From Bacillota bacterium (lineage in GTDB: Bacteria; Bacillota; Desulfotomaculia; Desulfotomaculales; Desulfallaceae): 11,956 nt of DNA. Positions within the stretch are counted from its first letter, which is position 1, and each line of letters begins with the position of its first letter. The translations under genes were made by a program, and so were the position numbers. The notes beneath the pieces were generated by a model, which was not told the origin of the DNA, did no database searches, and worked only from the letters and a program-made list of their open reading frames with translations. The stretch lies in NCBI GenBank assembly GCA_023439185.1, contig JAEXOR010000060.1, positions 1 to 11,956 on the forward strand. The letters are read 5' to 3'. This document shows, in pieces, positions 5,787 through 11,841 of this stretch.

Positions 5787-5919
5787 TTTCGGAGTCCATA
5801 AAAAAGGCGGTACTCAGAGCAGACTTAGAAAAGGCAAGGGCTTTCCTGAATTTTGCGAGTCCATAAAAAAGGATTTCTTGAGTCCAAGAAAAGGTTAGTT
5901 TTTGCAGTCCCTAAAAAGG
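5787..5919. repeat. Four degenerate repeats related to the paralogue coding sequence
   Basis: Copies are GGAGTCCATAAAAAAGG (5791-5807), GCGAGTCCATAAAAAAGG (5855-5872), TTGAGTCCAAGAAAAGG (5878-5894) and GCAGTCCCTAAAAAGG (5904-5919), each preceded by a short T run. The same pattern, CGGGTCCATaAAGGAAGG, codes for SGSIKEG in both paralogues at about 5155-5172 and 5391-5408. The first copy, read in one frame, still gives EFSESIKK. The whole stretch 5736-6052 has no supported gene; it holds these repeats and the terminator at 5977-6008. The repeats may be decayed copies of the small genes or a reused DNA/RNA site. Confidence 0.6.
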
Positions 5920-5976
5920 GTACAAAACGTTACAACAGAAAAAGAGAGCCTTTCTTGTTTTTTACGCAAAAAAGAA

Positions 5977-6008
5977 ACATCTGGACACTGCCAGATGTCT
6001 TTTATTTT
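5977..6008 (+). terminator. Strong intrinsic terminator
   Basis: ACATCTGG at 5977-5984 pairs perfectly with CCAGATGT at 5991-5998 around a 6-base loop, followed by CTTTTATTTT at 5999-6008. An A-rich run before the stem can extend pairing with the T tract. It closes the block of small genes from 4626. Confidence 0.8.
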
Positions 6009-6052
6009 GCCGTTTAACAGTGCGTAAAACCATTCATAGGGGGTTTGCACGG

Positions 6053-6484
6053 ATGGAAGCAATAAACATCATACCGTTAGATATTGAGGTGCAGAAAAAT
6101 AATGACACCGTGGCCGCATGGCTCCTGCATCCCCAGGAGCAGACCGCAAGGGTGCCGGAACATGAGGCAAAAAGCTGGCTTGCCTTGGTAAAAGAAGTAG
6201 AACAGCGGCTGCCGCTGGAACTCCAGGTTATTTTGCACCTTCGCCGCAAGTTTAGCCGTGCAGCACCAAAACGAAGACGTGGCCGGCCGTCGTGGGTGAA
6301 GGAAACGCAACGCTGCTATGCCGAGGAAATGGCTGCTCACCAAGGATTAACCGAAGAAGAAGCCTGGCGCAGTTCACCAGCCACATTTCACGACAAATGG
6401 CGTCAATTAGTGGGATATGCCGCAATGCTGGCCGCAAAGCGCGGCCTTTTAGGTGGTGGTTATGATGGGCCGGACAGCGCATGA
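6053..6484 (+). CDS. Hypothetical protein with a basic central segment
   Basis: This 143-residue protein starts at ATG 6053 with AGGGGG nine bases upstream; GTG 6020 is in frame but has no ribosome binding site and lies close to the terminator. I do not recognise the family. The N-terminal half carries VAAWLLHPQE and a long amphipathic helix (LALVKEVEQRLPLELQVILHL). The middle is strongly basic (KRRRGRPSW), a patch that resembles an AT-hook-like GRP core and suggests nucleic-acid contact. The C-terminus is helical and Ala-rich. It overlaps the next gene by about 20 bases, indicating coupled translation. A DNA-associated accessory role is plausible but unproven. Confidence 0.55.
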   Translation: MEAINIIPLDIEVQKNNDTVAAWLLHPQEQTARVPEHEAKSWLALVKEVEQRLPLELQVILHLRRKFSRAAPKRRRGRPSWVKETQRCYAEEMAAHQGLTEEEAWRSSPATFHDKWRQLVGYAAMLAAKRGLLGGGYDGPDSA

Positions 6485-6701
6485 ATCTGAAACCGTCATT
6501 CGCTTTGACGAGAACGGCAGCGAGGCGATTATATACACGGCAAGCGCCAGGGTTTCTAAGTGGATGGACAAACAGTTTGAGCGGGTGCGGACATTCACCG
6601 ACAGCAGAGGCAATTTTACCGGGGCGGAATACAGGCTGCCCAAAAATTTAGTACGGATTAAGCCAAAGGGTGCCCGATCACTGTTTGTAGGTGGACGCTA
6701 A
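6462..6701 (+). CDS. Small hypothetical phage protein
   Basis: The protein has 79 residues from ATG 6462, or 78 from the adjacent ATG 6465; AGGTGG at 6451-6456 is spaced better for the second. It has the core ESETVIRFDENGSEAIIYTA followed by ARVSKWMDK and RLPKNLVRIKP. The alternation of strands and basic residues suggests a small beta-rich fold that may bind nucleic acid, but I cannot name a domain. It begins inside the end of the previous gene. No signal peptide or membrane segment is seen. Confidence 0.55.
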   Translation: MMGRTAHESETVIRFDENGSEAIIYTASARVSKWMDKQFERVRTFTDSRGNFTGAEYRLPKNLVRIKPKGARSLFVGGR

Positions 6702-6768
6702 CACGCCCGGATTTGTTCTGGCGGGCCGCTAAACGCTACAGTTGAGCAACTAAACAGGGTGGGGTGGT

Positions 6769-6831
6769 ATGATTCATCCTGCCAGCGAACAAAGGAGCTT
6801 AAAACGCTTTAGAAAGGTGTTCTGTAGATGA
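6769..6831 (+). CDS. Possible 20-residue leader peptide upstream of the SF2 helicase
   Basis: ATG 6769 follows a GGGTGGGGTGG purine run and opens a 20-codon frame (MIHPASEQRSLKRFRKVFCR). Its stop TGA overlaps the helicase start as ATGA at 6828-6831, the usual arrangement for translational coupling. The helicase also has its own weaker AAAGGTG site inside this frame. A 12-bp near-palindrome AGTTGAGCAACT lies at 6740-6751. It could be a leader that sets helicase translation, or chance. Confidence 0.35.
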   Translation: MIHPASEQRSLKRFRKVFCR

Positions 6832-8186
6832 AACTTATTATTGATAATGCGATCCGGTTTAATGTTCGTGATGTGCCGGAATCGTTACTGGATACTATTT
6901 TGTTAGATTTAACGGTTCCGAACCTTGATAAAATCAAGGCGATAAAGGCCGGTAGATGGGCAGGAGATATGCCCGATAACTTTTTCCTATACGAGATAGC
7001 CAACGGGGCGGTCACCATCCCCCGGGGCTATGGCTCCCGCCTTATCGGTATCCTAAAGCAGCACAAGGTACAGTTCACCATTGAGGATAAGCGTCTGACG
7101 CTGCCTGTTGTTGAGTTTGGGAGCAAAATAAAGCTATATGATTACCAAGCCCCGGCAGTAGAAAAATTAGTCAGATTTCGCCAGGGAGGGGTTTCTGCCC
7201 CATGTGGTTCGGGTAAAACCATGATTGGCTTGGAGGCCATTGCCAGGGTTGGGCAACCAGCTTTGTGGGTAACGCACACAAAGGAACTGCTGGAACAGGC
7301 CGTTGAACGCGCCGGCCAGGCGCTGGACATCACGCCCGAGGAAATAGGCATCATTGGGAGCGGCAAGTTTACTGTTGGGAGCAGGCTAACCGTGGCCCTG
7401 GTGCAAACGCTGGCAAAACGGGATCTTTCGGGGGTGGTGAACAGATTCGGCACTGTTTTTATAGACGAGGCGCACCACTTGGCGGCAAACCGATTTTACA
7501 CGACGGTCAATCAGTTCCCGGCGCTATACCGGATGTGGGCGTCAGCAACGCCCAACCGGGACGATGGCAAAACGCCTTTCATTGAGGCGGGTGGCGGTCC
7601 AGTTTTATATTCAATCCAAAGGGGCGAAACATCAACGCTGCGCCCCCGGGTGATATGGATATCCACGCCTTTCAGCGGCAGATATGATTCCGACGATTAT
7701 CAGAAATTGCTTGGCGACATCACAAAGAACGCTGAGCGGAACAACTTAATCGTTGAGACAATCGCCGGGCAGTGGCAGGGAAACTATTCCCTGGTCCTGT
7801 CTGAAAGGGTGGCCCACCTGGAACTGCTCCTGGAGATGCTTAAACGGCGCTTACCGGCGGCGCGCATCGAAGTATTGACCGGGAAGATGCCAAAAAAGGA
7901 GCGGACGGAGATAATGACCCGCGTGCAGGCAAGGGAAGTGGATATCCTGCTGGCCACGCAGTTAGCCCGGGAAGGCCTGGACATAATCCACCTGAACCGA
8001 ATATTCCTCACGATGCCCAAAAGAGCCGAGAACGCCCTGACCCAGGAGGTAGGGCGTGTTTTACGTCCGGCACCGGGCAAAAGTGACGCCGTTGTGTTCG
8101 ACTTTGAGGATACCAATGTTGGGATATTGAAGGCGCAAAAATACAAGCGGCATCAGGTGTATAGAAAAATAGGCGCTGCCTGCTAA
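6828..8186 (+). CDS. DEAH-box superfamily 2 helicase
   Basis: This 452-residue protein starts at ATG 6828. The motifs of a ResIII/UvsW-like SF2 helicase are all visible in order: a Q-like DYQ at 105-107, motif I APCGSGKT at 124-131, motif II DEAH at 213-216, motif III SAT at 239-241, the REGLD segment at 381-385, and motif VI QEVGRVLRP at 406-414. The first 100 residues form a separate N-terminal domain resembling those of phage helicases that remodel branched DNA. Unlike host RecG or UvrB it has no extra domains. Its neighbour is a RusA-like resolvase, so branch migration, recombination-dependent replication or fork restart is a sensible role. The motif set is complete, so it should be an active ATPase. 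The exact substrate is inferred. Confidence 0.9.
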   Translation: MKLIIDNAIRFNVRDVPESLLDTILLDLTVPNLDKIKAIKAGRWAGDMPDNFFLYEIANGAVTIPRGYGSRLIGILKQHKVQFTIEDKRLTLPVVEFGSKIKLYDYQAPAVEKLVRFRQGGVSAPCGSGKTMIGLEAIARVGQPALWVTHTKELLEQAVERAGQALDITPEEIGIIGSGKFTVGSRLTVALVQTLAKRDLSGVVNRFGTVFIDEAHHLAANRFYTTVNQFPALYRMWASATPNRDDGKTPFIEAGGGPVLYSIQRGETSTLRPRVIWISTPFSGRYDSDDYQKLLGDITKNAERNNLIVETIAGQWQGNYSLVLSERVAHLELLLEMLKRRLPAARIEVLTGKMPKKERTEIMTRVQAREVDILLATQLAREGLDIIHLNRIFLTMPKRAENALTQEVGRVLRPAPGKSDAVVFDFEDTNVGILKAQKYKRHQVYRKIGAAC

Positions 8187-8200
8187 AGGGGTGATTCAAG

Positions 8201-8638
8201 ATGACCGGGATTAACTTTATTGTTTACGGCGAGCCAAAAGCGCAGGGACGCGCGCGAAGCTCACTCATTAAAGGACGCATTGTCAACTATGACCCGAAGC
8301 CAAGCCGGGACTTTAAGCGCGACATTAAAGCCGTGGCCCAAGGCTATGTTCCCGACGAGCTATTAAAGGGGGCATTGGTGGCCGAGATTAAAGTGTTCCG
8401 TCCGATACCAAAGAGCTTTAGCAAGAAAAAACGGGCACTTGCGCTATCCGGTGAACTGCGCCCGACCACAAAACCAGACTTAAAAAACTATATCGCCGGT
8501 GTAGAGGACGCCTTGGAAAATATGCTTTTTGTCAATGACAGTCAAATAATCAGTTACGGCGACAGCGGAAAATGGTACGGCGATCCGCCCCGGGTTGAAA
8601 TATCTATCCGGGAGGTGAGCCAAATTGAAATTCATTAA
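8201..8638 (+). CDS. RusA-family Holliday junction resolvase
   Basis: This 145-residue protein starts at ATG 8201 with AAAGGGGTGA at 8185-8194. It shows the RusA layout: an opening strand IVYGEPKAQGRAR, the central KPDLKNYIAGVEDAL segment at 91-105, NDSQI at 112-116, and the closing KWYGDPPRVEI. RusA enzymes are dimers that cut four-way junctions using acidic residues. Here D93, D103 and D113 are present, but the second Asp of the usual P-D-x-D-N motif is Lys95. Many phage relatives vary here, so activity remains possible but should be tested. The length is slightly above the usual 120 or so residues. It follows the SF2 helicase by 14 bases and probably resolves junctions formed during replication and packaging. 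Confidence 0.85.
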   Translation: MTGINFIVYGEPKAQGRARSSLIKGRIVNYDPKPSRDFKRDIKAVAQGYVPDELLKGALVAEIKVFRPIPKSFSKKKRALALSGELRPTTKPDLKNYIAGVEDALENMLFVNDSQIISYGDSGKWYGDPPRVEISIREVSQIEIH

Positions 8639-8661
8639 CTAATCTTGTGGAGGTGCCCGAG

Positions 8662-9075
8662 ATGCAGCCGGAAAAACTGTTGCGCTCATTCCCCTGGCAA
8701 TGTGAGATTGCAGAAAATGCCCGGGCGGAACTGGAAAACACGCTGCGCCCCCGGGATTATAAACAGCCTCGCGTGAGCATTAGCGGGTATTCGGACACTA
8801 CGGCGTACGCGGCTATTGACCTTGCGAAACTGGCGCAGCTCGAAGCAAGATTGAAACGTGTTCGGCGTTGGATAGACGCTATTAACGACCATCAGAAAAG
8901 AAGGTTGCTGATCAGTGTTTGGCGTGGTTCAAGGGTTAATCTGCCGTGGGATTATGTGGCCAAGGATGCCAGCCTGCACCCGGTAAAAGCGCTGCTGATG
9001 TGGCGGGACATGATTAACCAACTGGAAACACATATAGGAGGAACCAACGGTGAGCGATACCCAAGCGCAAGCTGA
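8662..9075 (+). CDS. Putative late-transcription regulator (ArpU/RinA-like)
   Basis: This 137-residue protein starts at ATG 8662, with GGAGGTG eight bases upstream; GTG 8647 is in frame but overlaps that site. The N-terminal half is helical, with a strand-like RVSISGYSDTTAYAAIDLAKL. The C-terminal 65 residues (DHQKRRLLISVWRGSRVNLPW, then VAKDASLHPVKALLMWRDMINQLE) follow the pattern of sigma region 4 and of phage late regulators: a helix, a conserved aromatic, and a helix-turn-helix ending in a long recognition helix. In Firmicute phages such a gene usually sits between the recombination genes and the terminase, as here. The assignment is moderate because the similarity is by pattern, not by an identified signature. 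Confidence 0.5.
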   Translation: MQPEKLLRSFPWQCEIAENARAELENTLRPRDYKQPRVSISGYSDTTAYAAIDLAKLAQLEARLKRVRRWIDAINDHQKRRLLISVWRGSRVNLPWDYVAKDASLHPVKALLMWRDMINQLETHIGGTNGERYPSAS

Positions 9076-9238
9076 ACCTACAAGCCTATGCTGGACATGC
9101 TTAAAGGCAACCTGGGGGTGTCTGTGCGATTGGCCGCCGCGAAGACCCCCGGACATGGAAACCATTGAAATAATTGATAATAACGGCGAGAAGGTAGAAG
9201 TTGTGATTTACTGCCCGGACCGCTGGCCGGAAAAATAA
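9050..9238 (+). CDS. Small Cys/Trp-rich protein, possible zinc ribbon
   Basis: This 62-residue protein starts at GTG 9050 inside the 3' end of the previous gene, with AGGAGG at 9037-9042. It has the cluster C-W-T-C, then GCLCDW, a Pro/Arg stretch, and a final YCPDRWPEK, giving five cysteines in 62 residues. The CxxC plus CxC arrangement suggests metal binding, as in small phage zinc-ribbon proteins. The second half (METIEIIDNNGEKVEVVIY) looks like a short beta hairpin. No function is assigned. The 26-base overlap argues for coupled translation with the regulator upstream. Confidence 0.6.
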   Translation: MSDTQAQAEPTSLCWTCLKATWGCLCDWPPRRPPDMETIEIIDNNGEKVEVVIYCPDRWPEK

Positions 9239-9246
9239 TCACACTT

Positions 9247-9310
9247 TGGAGCGGGAATCGGTAGGCGTAAGCCGTGGGTTATGCCTGTTTCCTTGGGGGT
9301 TCCCGCTCCA
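9247..9310 (+). ncRNA. Candidate structured RNA element
   Basis: TGGAGCGGGAA at 9247-9257 pairs perfectly with TTCCCGCTCCA at 9300-9310, and one wobble plus one C-G pair extend the stem to 13. Inside, AGGCGTAA at 9263-9270 pairs with TTATGCCT at 9279-9286 with one G-U. An alternative inner fold is GGC-GTAA-GCC at 9264-9273, a GNRA tetraloop hairpin that excludes the first, so two conformations compete. No T tract follows, so it is not an intrinsic terminator. It lies between the Cys-rich gene and a short broken frame with a strong ribosome binding site. I do not recognise a known RNA family. Confidence 0.45.
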
Positions 9311-9337
9311 TTCAATAAAAACACTTTAAAAGGAGAG

Positions 9338-9416
9338 ATGCTTATGATTGGGAGAATATAGTTTCCACAATAAAGACCTGCGTTTTAACACTCCGCAAAG
9401 CATAAAAAGGAGATGA
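9338..9416 (+). pseudogene. Frameshifted mini-gene or short leader peptide
   Basis: AAAGGAGAG precedes ATG 9338, which opens only MLMIGRI before TAG at 9359-9361. In the neighbouring frame the following bases read GEYSFHNKDLRFNTPQSIKRR and stop at TGA 9414-9416, just before the next gene's start at 9422. Removing one G from the GGG at 9350-9352 would join the two into a 25-residue protein, MLMIGEYSFHNKDLRF and so on. This suggests a single-base insertion has broken a small gene. Alternatively the seven-codon frame is a real leader peptide and the rest is chance. Confidence 0.35.
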
Positions 9417-9421
9417 TTCAA

Positions 9422-9751
9422 GTGGAAGAAAAAGACAAAAAACAGTCAATAATCAACAGTATAAAAGGGATGGTCTACGCCGAACAGCACCGTATTAACA
9501 GAAGCGTTCAAAAGGACAGCATAAATGAGCTTGAGCGGGTTTTGCTTGAAAATGAGGCACTATATGAGGCAGTTGAAGCCATCTATCAATTAGCACTCCA
9601 TTCCTTTGCACAAGCTGATCTATTGCATAGGGTTATAGGAAATGTTGCAACACTTTATAAAGGCCAGGATTATGAAGAAGTAGCAAGAAACCTTGAATCT
9701 ATCTGTCTCGAAATGGGTTTAACCACCCCGGACCCGAAGGATCTTAACTAA
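9422..9751 (+). CDS. Helical hypothetical protein
   Basis: The reading frame gives 109 residues from GTG 9422, nine bases after AAAAGGAG. The ATG at 9413 is in frame but directly abuts that site, so GTG is preferred. The protein is almost wholly helical and acidic-basic mixed (KKQSIINSIKGMVYAEQHRI, INELERVLLENEALYEAVEA, YEEVARNLESICLEM). There is one Cys, and no membrane segment or signal peptide. I recognise no family. It follows the candidate RNA element and precedes the promoter of the metallopeptidase cassette. Confidence 0.55.
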   Translation: MEEKDKKQSIINSIKGMVYAEQHRINRSVQKDSINELERVLLENEALYEAVEAIYQLALHSFAQADLLHRVIGNVATLYKGQDYEEVARNLESICLEMGLTTPDPKDLN

Positions 9752-9769
9752 AAAGTGAATTAAAGGAGG

Positions 9770-9797
9770 TTGAAAAAGCCATGTAAAATAGTATAAT
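9770..9797 (+). promoter_or_regulatory. Sigma-A-type promoter of the metallopeptidase cassette
   Basis: TTGAAA at 9770-9775 and a perfect TATAAT at 9792-9797 are 16 bases apart. Transcription would start near 9804, leaving a very short leader before ATG 9819, so the AAAGGGGG site at 9803-9810 would lie at the very start of the message. This is the best -35/-10 pair in the window and gives the following gene expression independent of the phage operon. Confidence 0.6.
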
Positions 9798-9818
9798 TTG
9801 GCAAAGGGGGCATGTATT

Positions 9819-10505
9819 ATGAAAAAGTTAATACTCGCGGTGTTGCTGGCGGCGGCATTAGCCCTACCCGCCGGAGCTTCACAGCAGACGTCGGTGCTGG
9901 TAAATGGCGTTCAGCTTCAGCAGGAAGCCATCATGCACAACGGCAGTGTTTATGTGCCACTGCGGGAAGCGGCTGAAAGCCTGGGTTTTGGTGTGGTATG
10001 GGACGGTCAACGGGTTTTGGTGGACATACCGGACGCGGCCCCGGCGGAGCCGGAGCCTGCCGGACTGACAAGGCCCGAAATATTGGGCGACGTGCAGTTC
10101 ACCAAGGCCATTAACGACGCCATGGATCTGCTTTACGAGAAGGACGCCGCGCACTATGCGTTGGTTGTGCAGAATGTGGAGTTGATAGGGATAAATGATA
10201 GGGACGAAGTAAACGAGAATAAAGCGGAAACAACAGCCGTTTCTCGTGGTAATGCAATTATGTTTATGCCTGGTTTCCTTGACCATGAATTATTTACGCC
10301 TAAGTTTGTGGCGGCTGTTCTTACCCATGAAGCGGTACATTCGGCCAATAGGAATGTAAGGGGTAATTACTTCTGGCAACGGTACGACATAAAAACGGAG
10401 GAAATAATCGCCCTTGAACATGAAATAGCAACATTAAAATTGGTAGATGCGCCAGGGTGGATAATTAAAGATTGCGAAAGGTTGATAAACGAGTATAAGA
10501 ATTAG
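9819..10505 (+). CDS. Secreted stalk-domain HEAVH metallopeptidase-like protein
   Basis: This 228-residue protein starts at ATG 9819. Residues 1-20 are a signal peptide: MKK, then a long Leu/Ala core, ending in AGA with likely cleavage after residue 20. Residues about 28-70 are a copper-amine-oxidase N-terminal-like stalk domain (VLVNGVQLQQEA, VYVPLREAAESLGFGVVWDG), common in Clostridial surface proteins. After a Pro/Glu linker, the remainder carries HEAVH at 170-174, the HExxH zinc site of metallopeptidases. A possible third ligand, Glu194 or Glu195, follows about 20 residues later in TEEIIALEHE. It has its own promoter and terminator, so it is likely made in the lysogen, exported and bound at the cell surface. 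Substrate unknown; peptidase activity is inferred from the motif. Confidence 0.75.
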   Translation: MKKLILAVLLAAALALPAGASQQTSVLVNGVQLQQEAIMHNGSVYVPLREAAESLGFGVVWDGQRVLVDIPDAAPAEPEPAGLTRPEILGDVQFTKAINDAMDLLYEKDAAHYALVVQNVELIGINDRDEVNENKAETTAVSRGNAIMFMPGFLDHELFTPKFVAAVLTHEAVHSANRNVRGNYFWQRYDIKTEEIIALEHEIATLKLVDAPGWIIKDCERLINEYKN

Positions 10506-10524
10506 AGCCGCAAGGCTCTTTTTT
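10504..10524 (+). terminator. Intrinsic terminator of the metallopeptidase cassette
   Basis: AGAGCC at 10504-10509 and GGCTCT at 10514-10519 form a stem closed by a GCAA tetraloop, followed by a T run to 10524 that continues T-rich. It overlaps the stop codon TAG at 10503-10505. Confidence 0.8.
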
Positions 10525-10549
10525 ATTTCCTAATTAGGAGGTATTTAAT

Positions 10550-11830
10550 ATGGGAAGTTCAAGCAGCGGCAGTTCTGGCGGCAAGAGCAGTTCAAGCAGT
10601 CCAACATATGGGAAGGACTCCAAGGGGAATTATAAAATCGGGACTGATGGAAAAAAGGTTTACCAGACAACGCAAAATGCGCAGTATTTCCCCGACAATT
10701 ACGGCGGCAGTGCTGGATGGAGTTATAGTTCCCCTTCAACGGGCAATATCACAACAGGCAATAGCACACTGGACCTATTAACCGGAGGGATTGCAACAGG
10801 TTTTCTTTCAGGTACTGGGAATTACGGCCAAATACCAACACCACAACCACAGATTCCACAGCCACAAATGTACGACCCCATGGATTACATCAACGAACTA
10901 AAAGAGGCCCAAAGAGCAAGCCGCATCGCCTCTTTGGACAAGGCCAGGGAAAGCGCCCTCTCTTCCCTGGACACCGAAAAGGCCAATGTTGCCCCGACCT
11001 ACTACGATAAACGCAACCAGGCGGCTGCGGCTTCCGATGTGGGGGCTATGAACTTTGCCCAGTATATGGCCGCAAGGGGCATCAAGGGACCGGCAGGGGC
11101 TATGCCGGAGATTTACCGACAGGCCGGCTTGCAGGGGCAAATTGGAGCCCTGGACCGCCAGGAGGCCGGGGAGATGTCGGCCATCGAACGGCAGAGGTCG
11201 AACGTTGAGTCCGGATACGCTTCCGATGTGGCGGCGGCTGAAGCCGACGTAGAGGCCCAGGCCATGCAAGCGGCTATTAATCAAATAAATGCTGACCGGG
11301 CTTATCAGCTGCAACAAGCGGCGCTGGACTTGAACCAGCAGCAGTTCGATTGGAGTAAATCACCGTCCAACCCGGCATACCAGGCGTCTATTGCGGCGGC
11401 TAAAGCGGCGGAGCTGGACAATGTGGCCCGGGAGATTGAAAACTCTTACCTGCCGGATACATTGAAATACCAGGCTGAGAGGTTGGCGCAGCAGGTTAAA
11501 GCTGGCTCCCTGGACTATGACACCGCCCTGGCGCAGCTTAACCAGATCAAGGCGCAGACCTCCGTGTACCAGCGGCAGGCCAATGAACCGTATAGCAGCG
11601 GCAGCGGCGGGAGTGGCAATACCACCGCGTCAATTACCCAAAACACCAATGACTTTATTGCCAACATGGGCAGTAACCCCGTAGAGGCCGCGCTGTATAT
11701 CCAAAAGAACCTGCCAAATACCGGCGGGATGGTGGATGTAGCAAAAGTATATGCCCAGTTTAAAGCTCGTTTCGGCGAGGACGCCATGAAGTACTTGCAG
11801 ACCATGTATTGGACTAACCAGGAGGAATAG
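10550..11830 (+). CDS. Probable virion/ejection-type protein, Ser/Gly-rich N-terminus
   Basis: This 426-residue protein starts at ATG 10550 with AGGAGG at 10535-10540. The first 16 residues are almost all Ser and Gly (MGSSSSGSSGGKSSSSS), followed by a Gly/Tyr/Asn-rich flexible region to about 90 and a PQPQIPQPQ linker. From about 108 to 330 it is long Ala/Gln/Glu-rich helix, likely coiled (ALSSLDTEKANVAPTYYDKR, AAAEADVEAQAMQAAINQIN). The segment AMNFAQYMAARGIKGPAGAM is a conserved-looking kink. The C-terminus is a compact domain ending in MKYLQTMYWTNQEE. Flexible N-terminus plus long Ala/Gln helices resembles internal virion or DNA-ejection proteins of tailed phages. No catalytic motif is visible. 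It is a structural guess, not a family match. Confidence 0.5.
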   Translation: MGSSSSGSSGGKSSSSSPTYGKDSKGNYKIGTDGKKVYQTTQNAQYFPDNYGGSAGWSYSSPSTGNITTGNSTLDLLTGGIATGFLSGTGNYGQIPTPQPQIPQPQMYDPMDYINELKEAQRASRIASLDKARESALSSLDTEKANVAPTYYDKRNQAAAASDVGAMNFAQYMAARGIKGPAGAMPEIYRQAGLQGQIGALDRQEAGEMSAIERQRSNVESGYASDVAAAEADVEAQAMQAAINQINADRAYQLQQAALDLNQQQFDWSKSPSNPAYQASIAAAKAAELDNVAREIENSYLPDTLKYQAERLAQQVKAGSLDYDTALAQLNQIKAQTSVYQRQANEPYSSGSGGSGNTTASITQNTNDFIANMGSNPVEAALYIQKNLPNTGGMVDVAKVYAQFKARFGEDAMKYLQTMYWTNQEE

Positions 11831-11841
11831 GGGTGGTGTAA

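Noticed and set aside
5787..5919. CRISPR array
   Set aside because: The repeats are short, degenerate and unevenly spaced (65, 23 and 25 bases), with no unique spacers of constant length and no cas genes.
5853..6017. Lys/Arg-rich 54-codon open frame from TTG 5853
   Set aside because: No ribosome binding site; it runs through the degenerate repeats and the strong terminator at 5977-6008, so it is probably chance.
6705..6726. GCCCG/CGGGC hairpin as a terminator after the gene ending at 6701
   Set aside because: Only five base pairs with a 12-base loop and no T tract on either strand.
9247..9310. tRNA or tRNA-like gene
   Set aside because: The end stem resembles an acceptor stem, but there is no T arm with TTC loop, no proper anticodon arm, and the length of 64 bases is too short.
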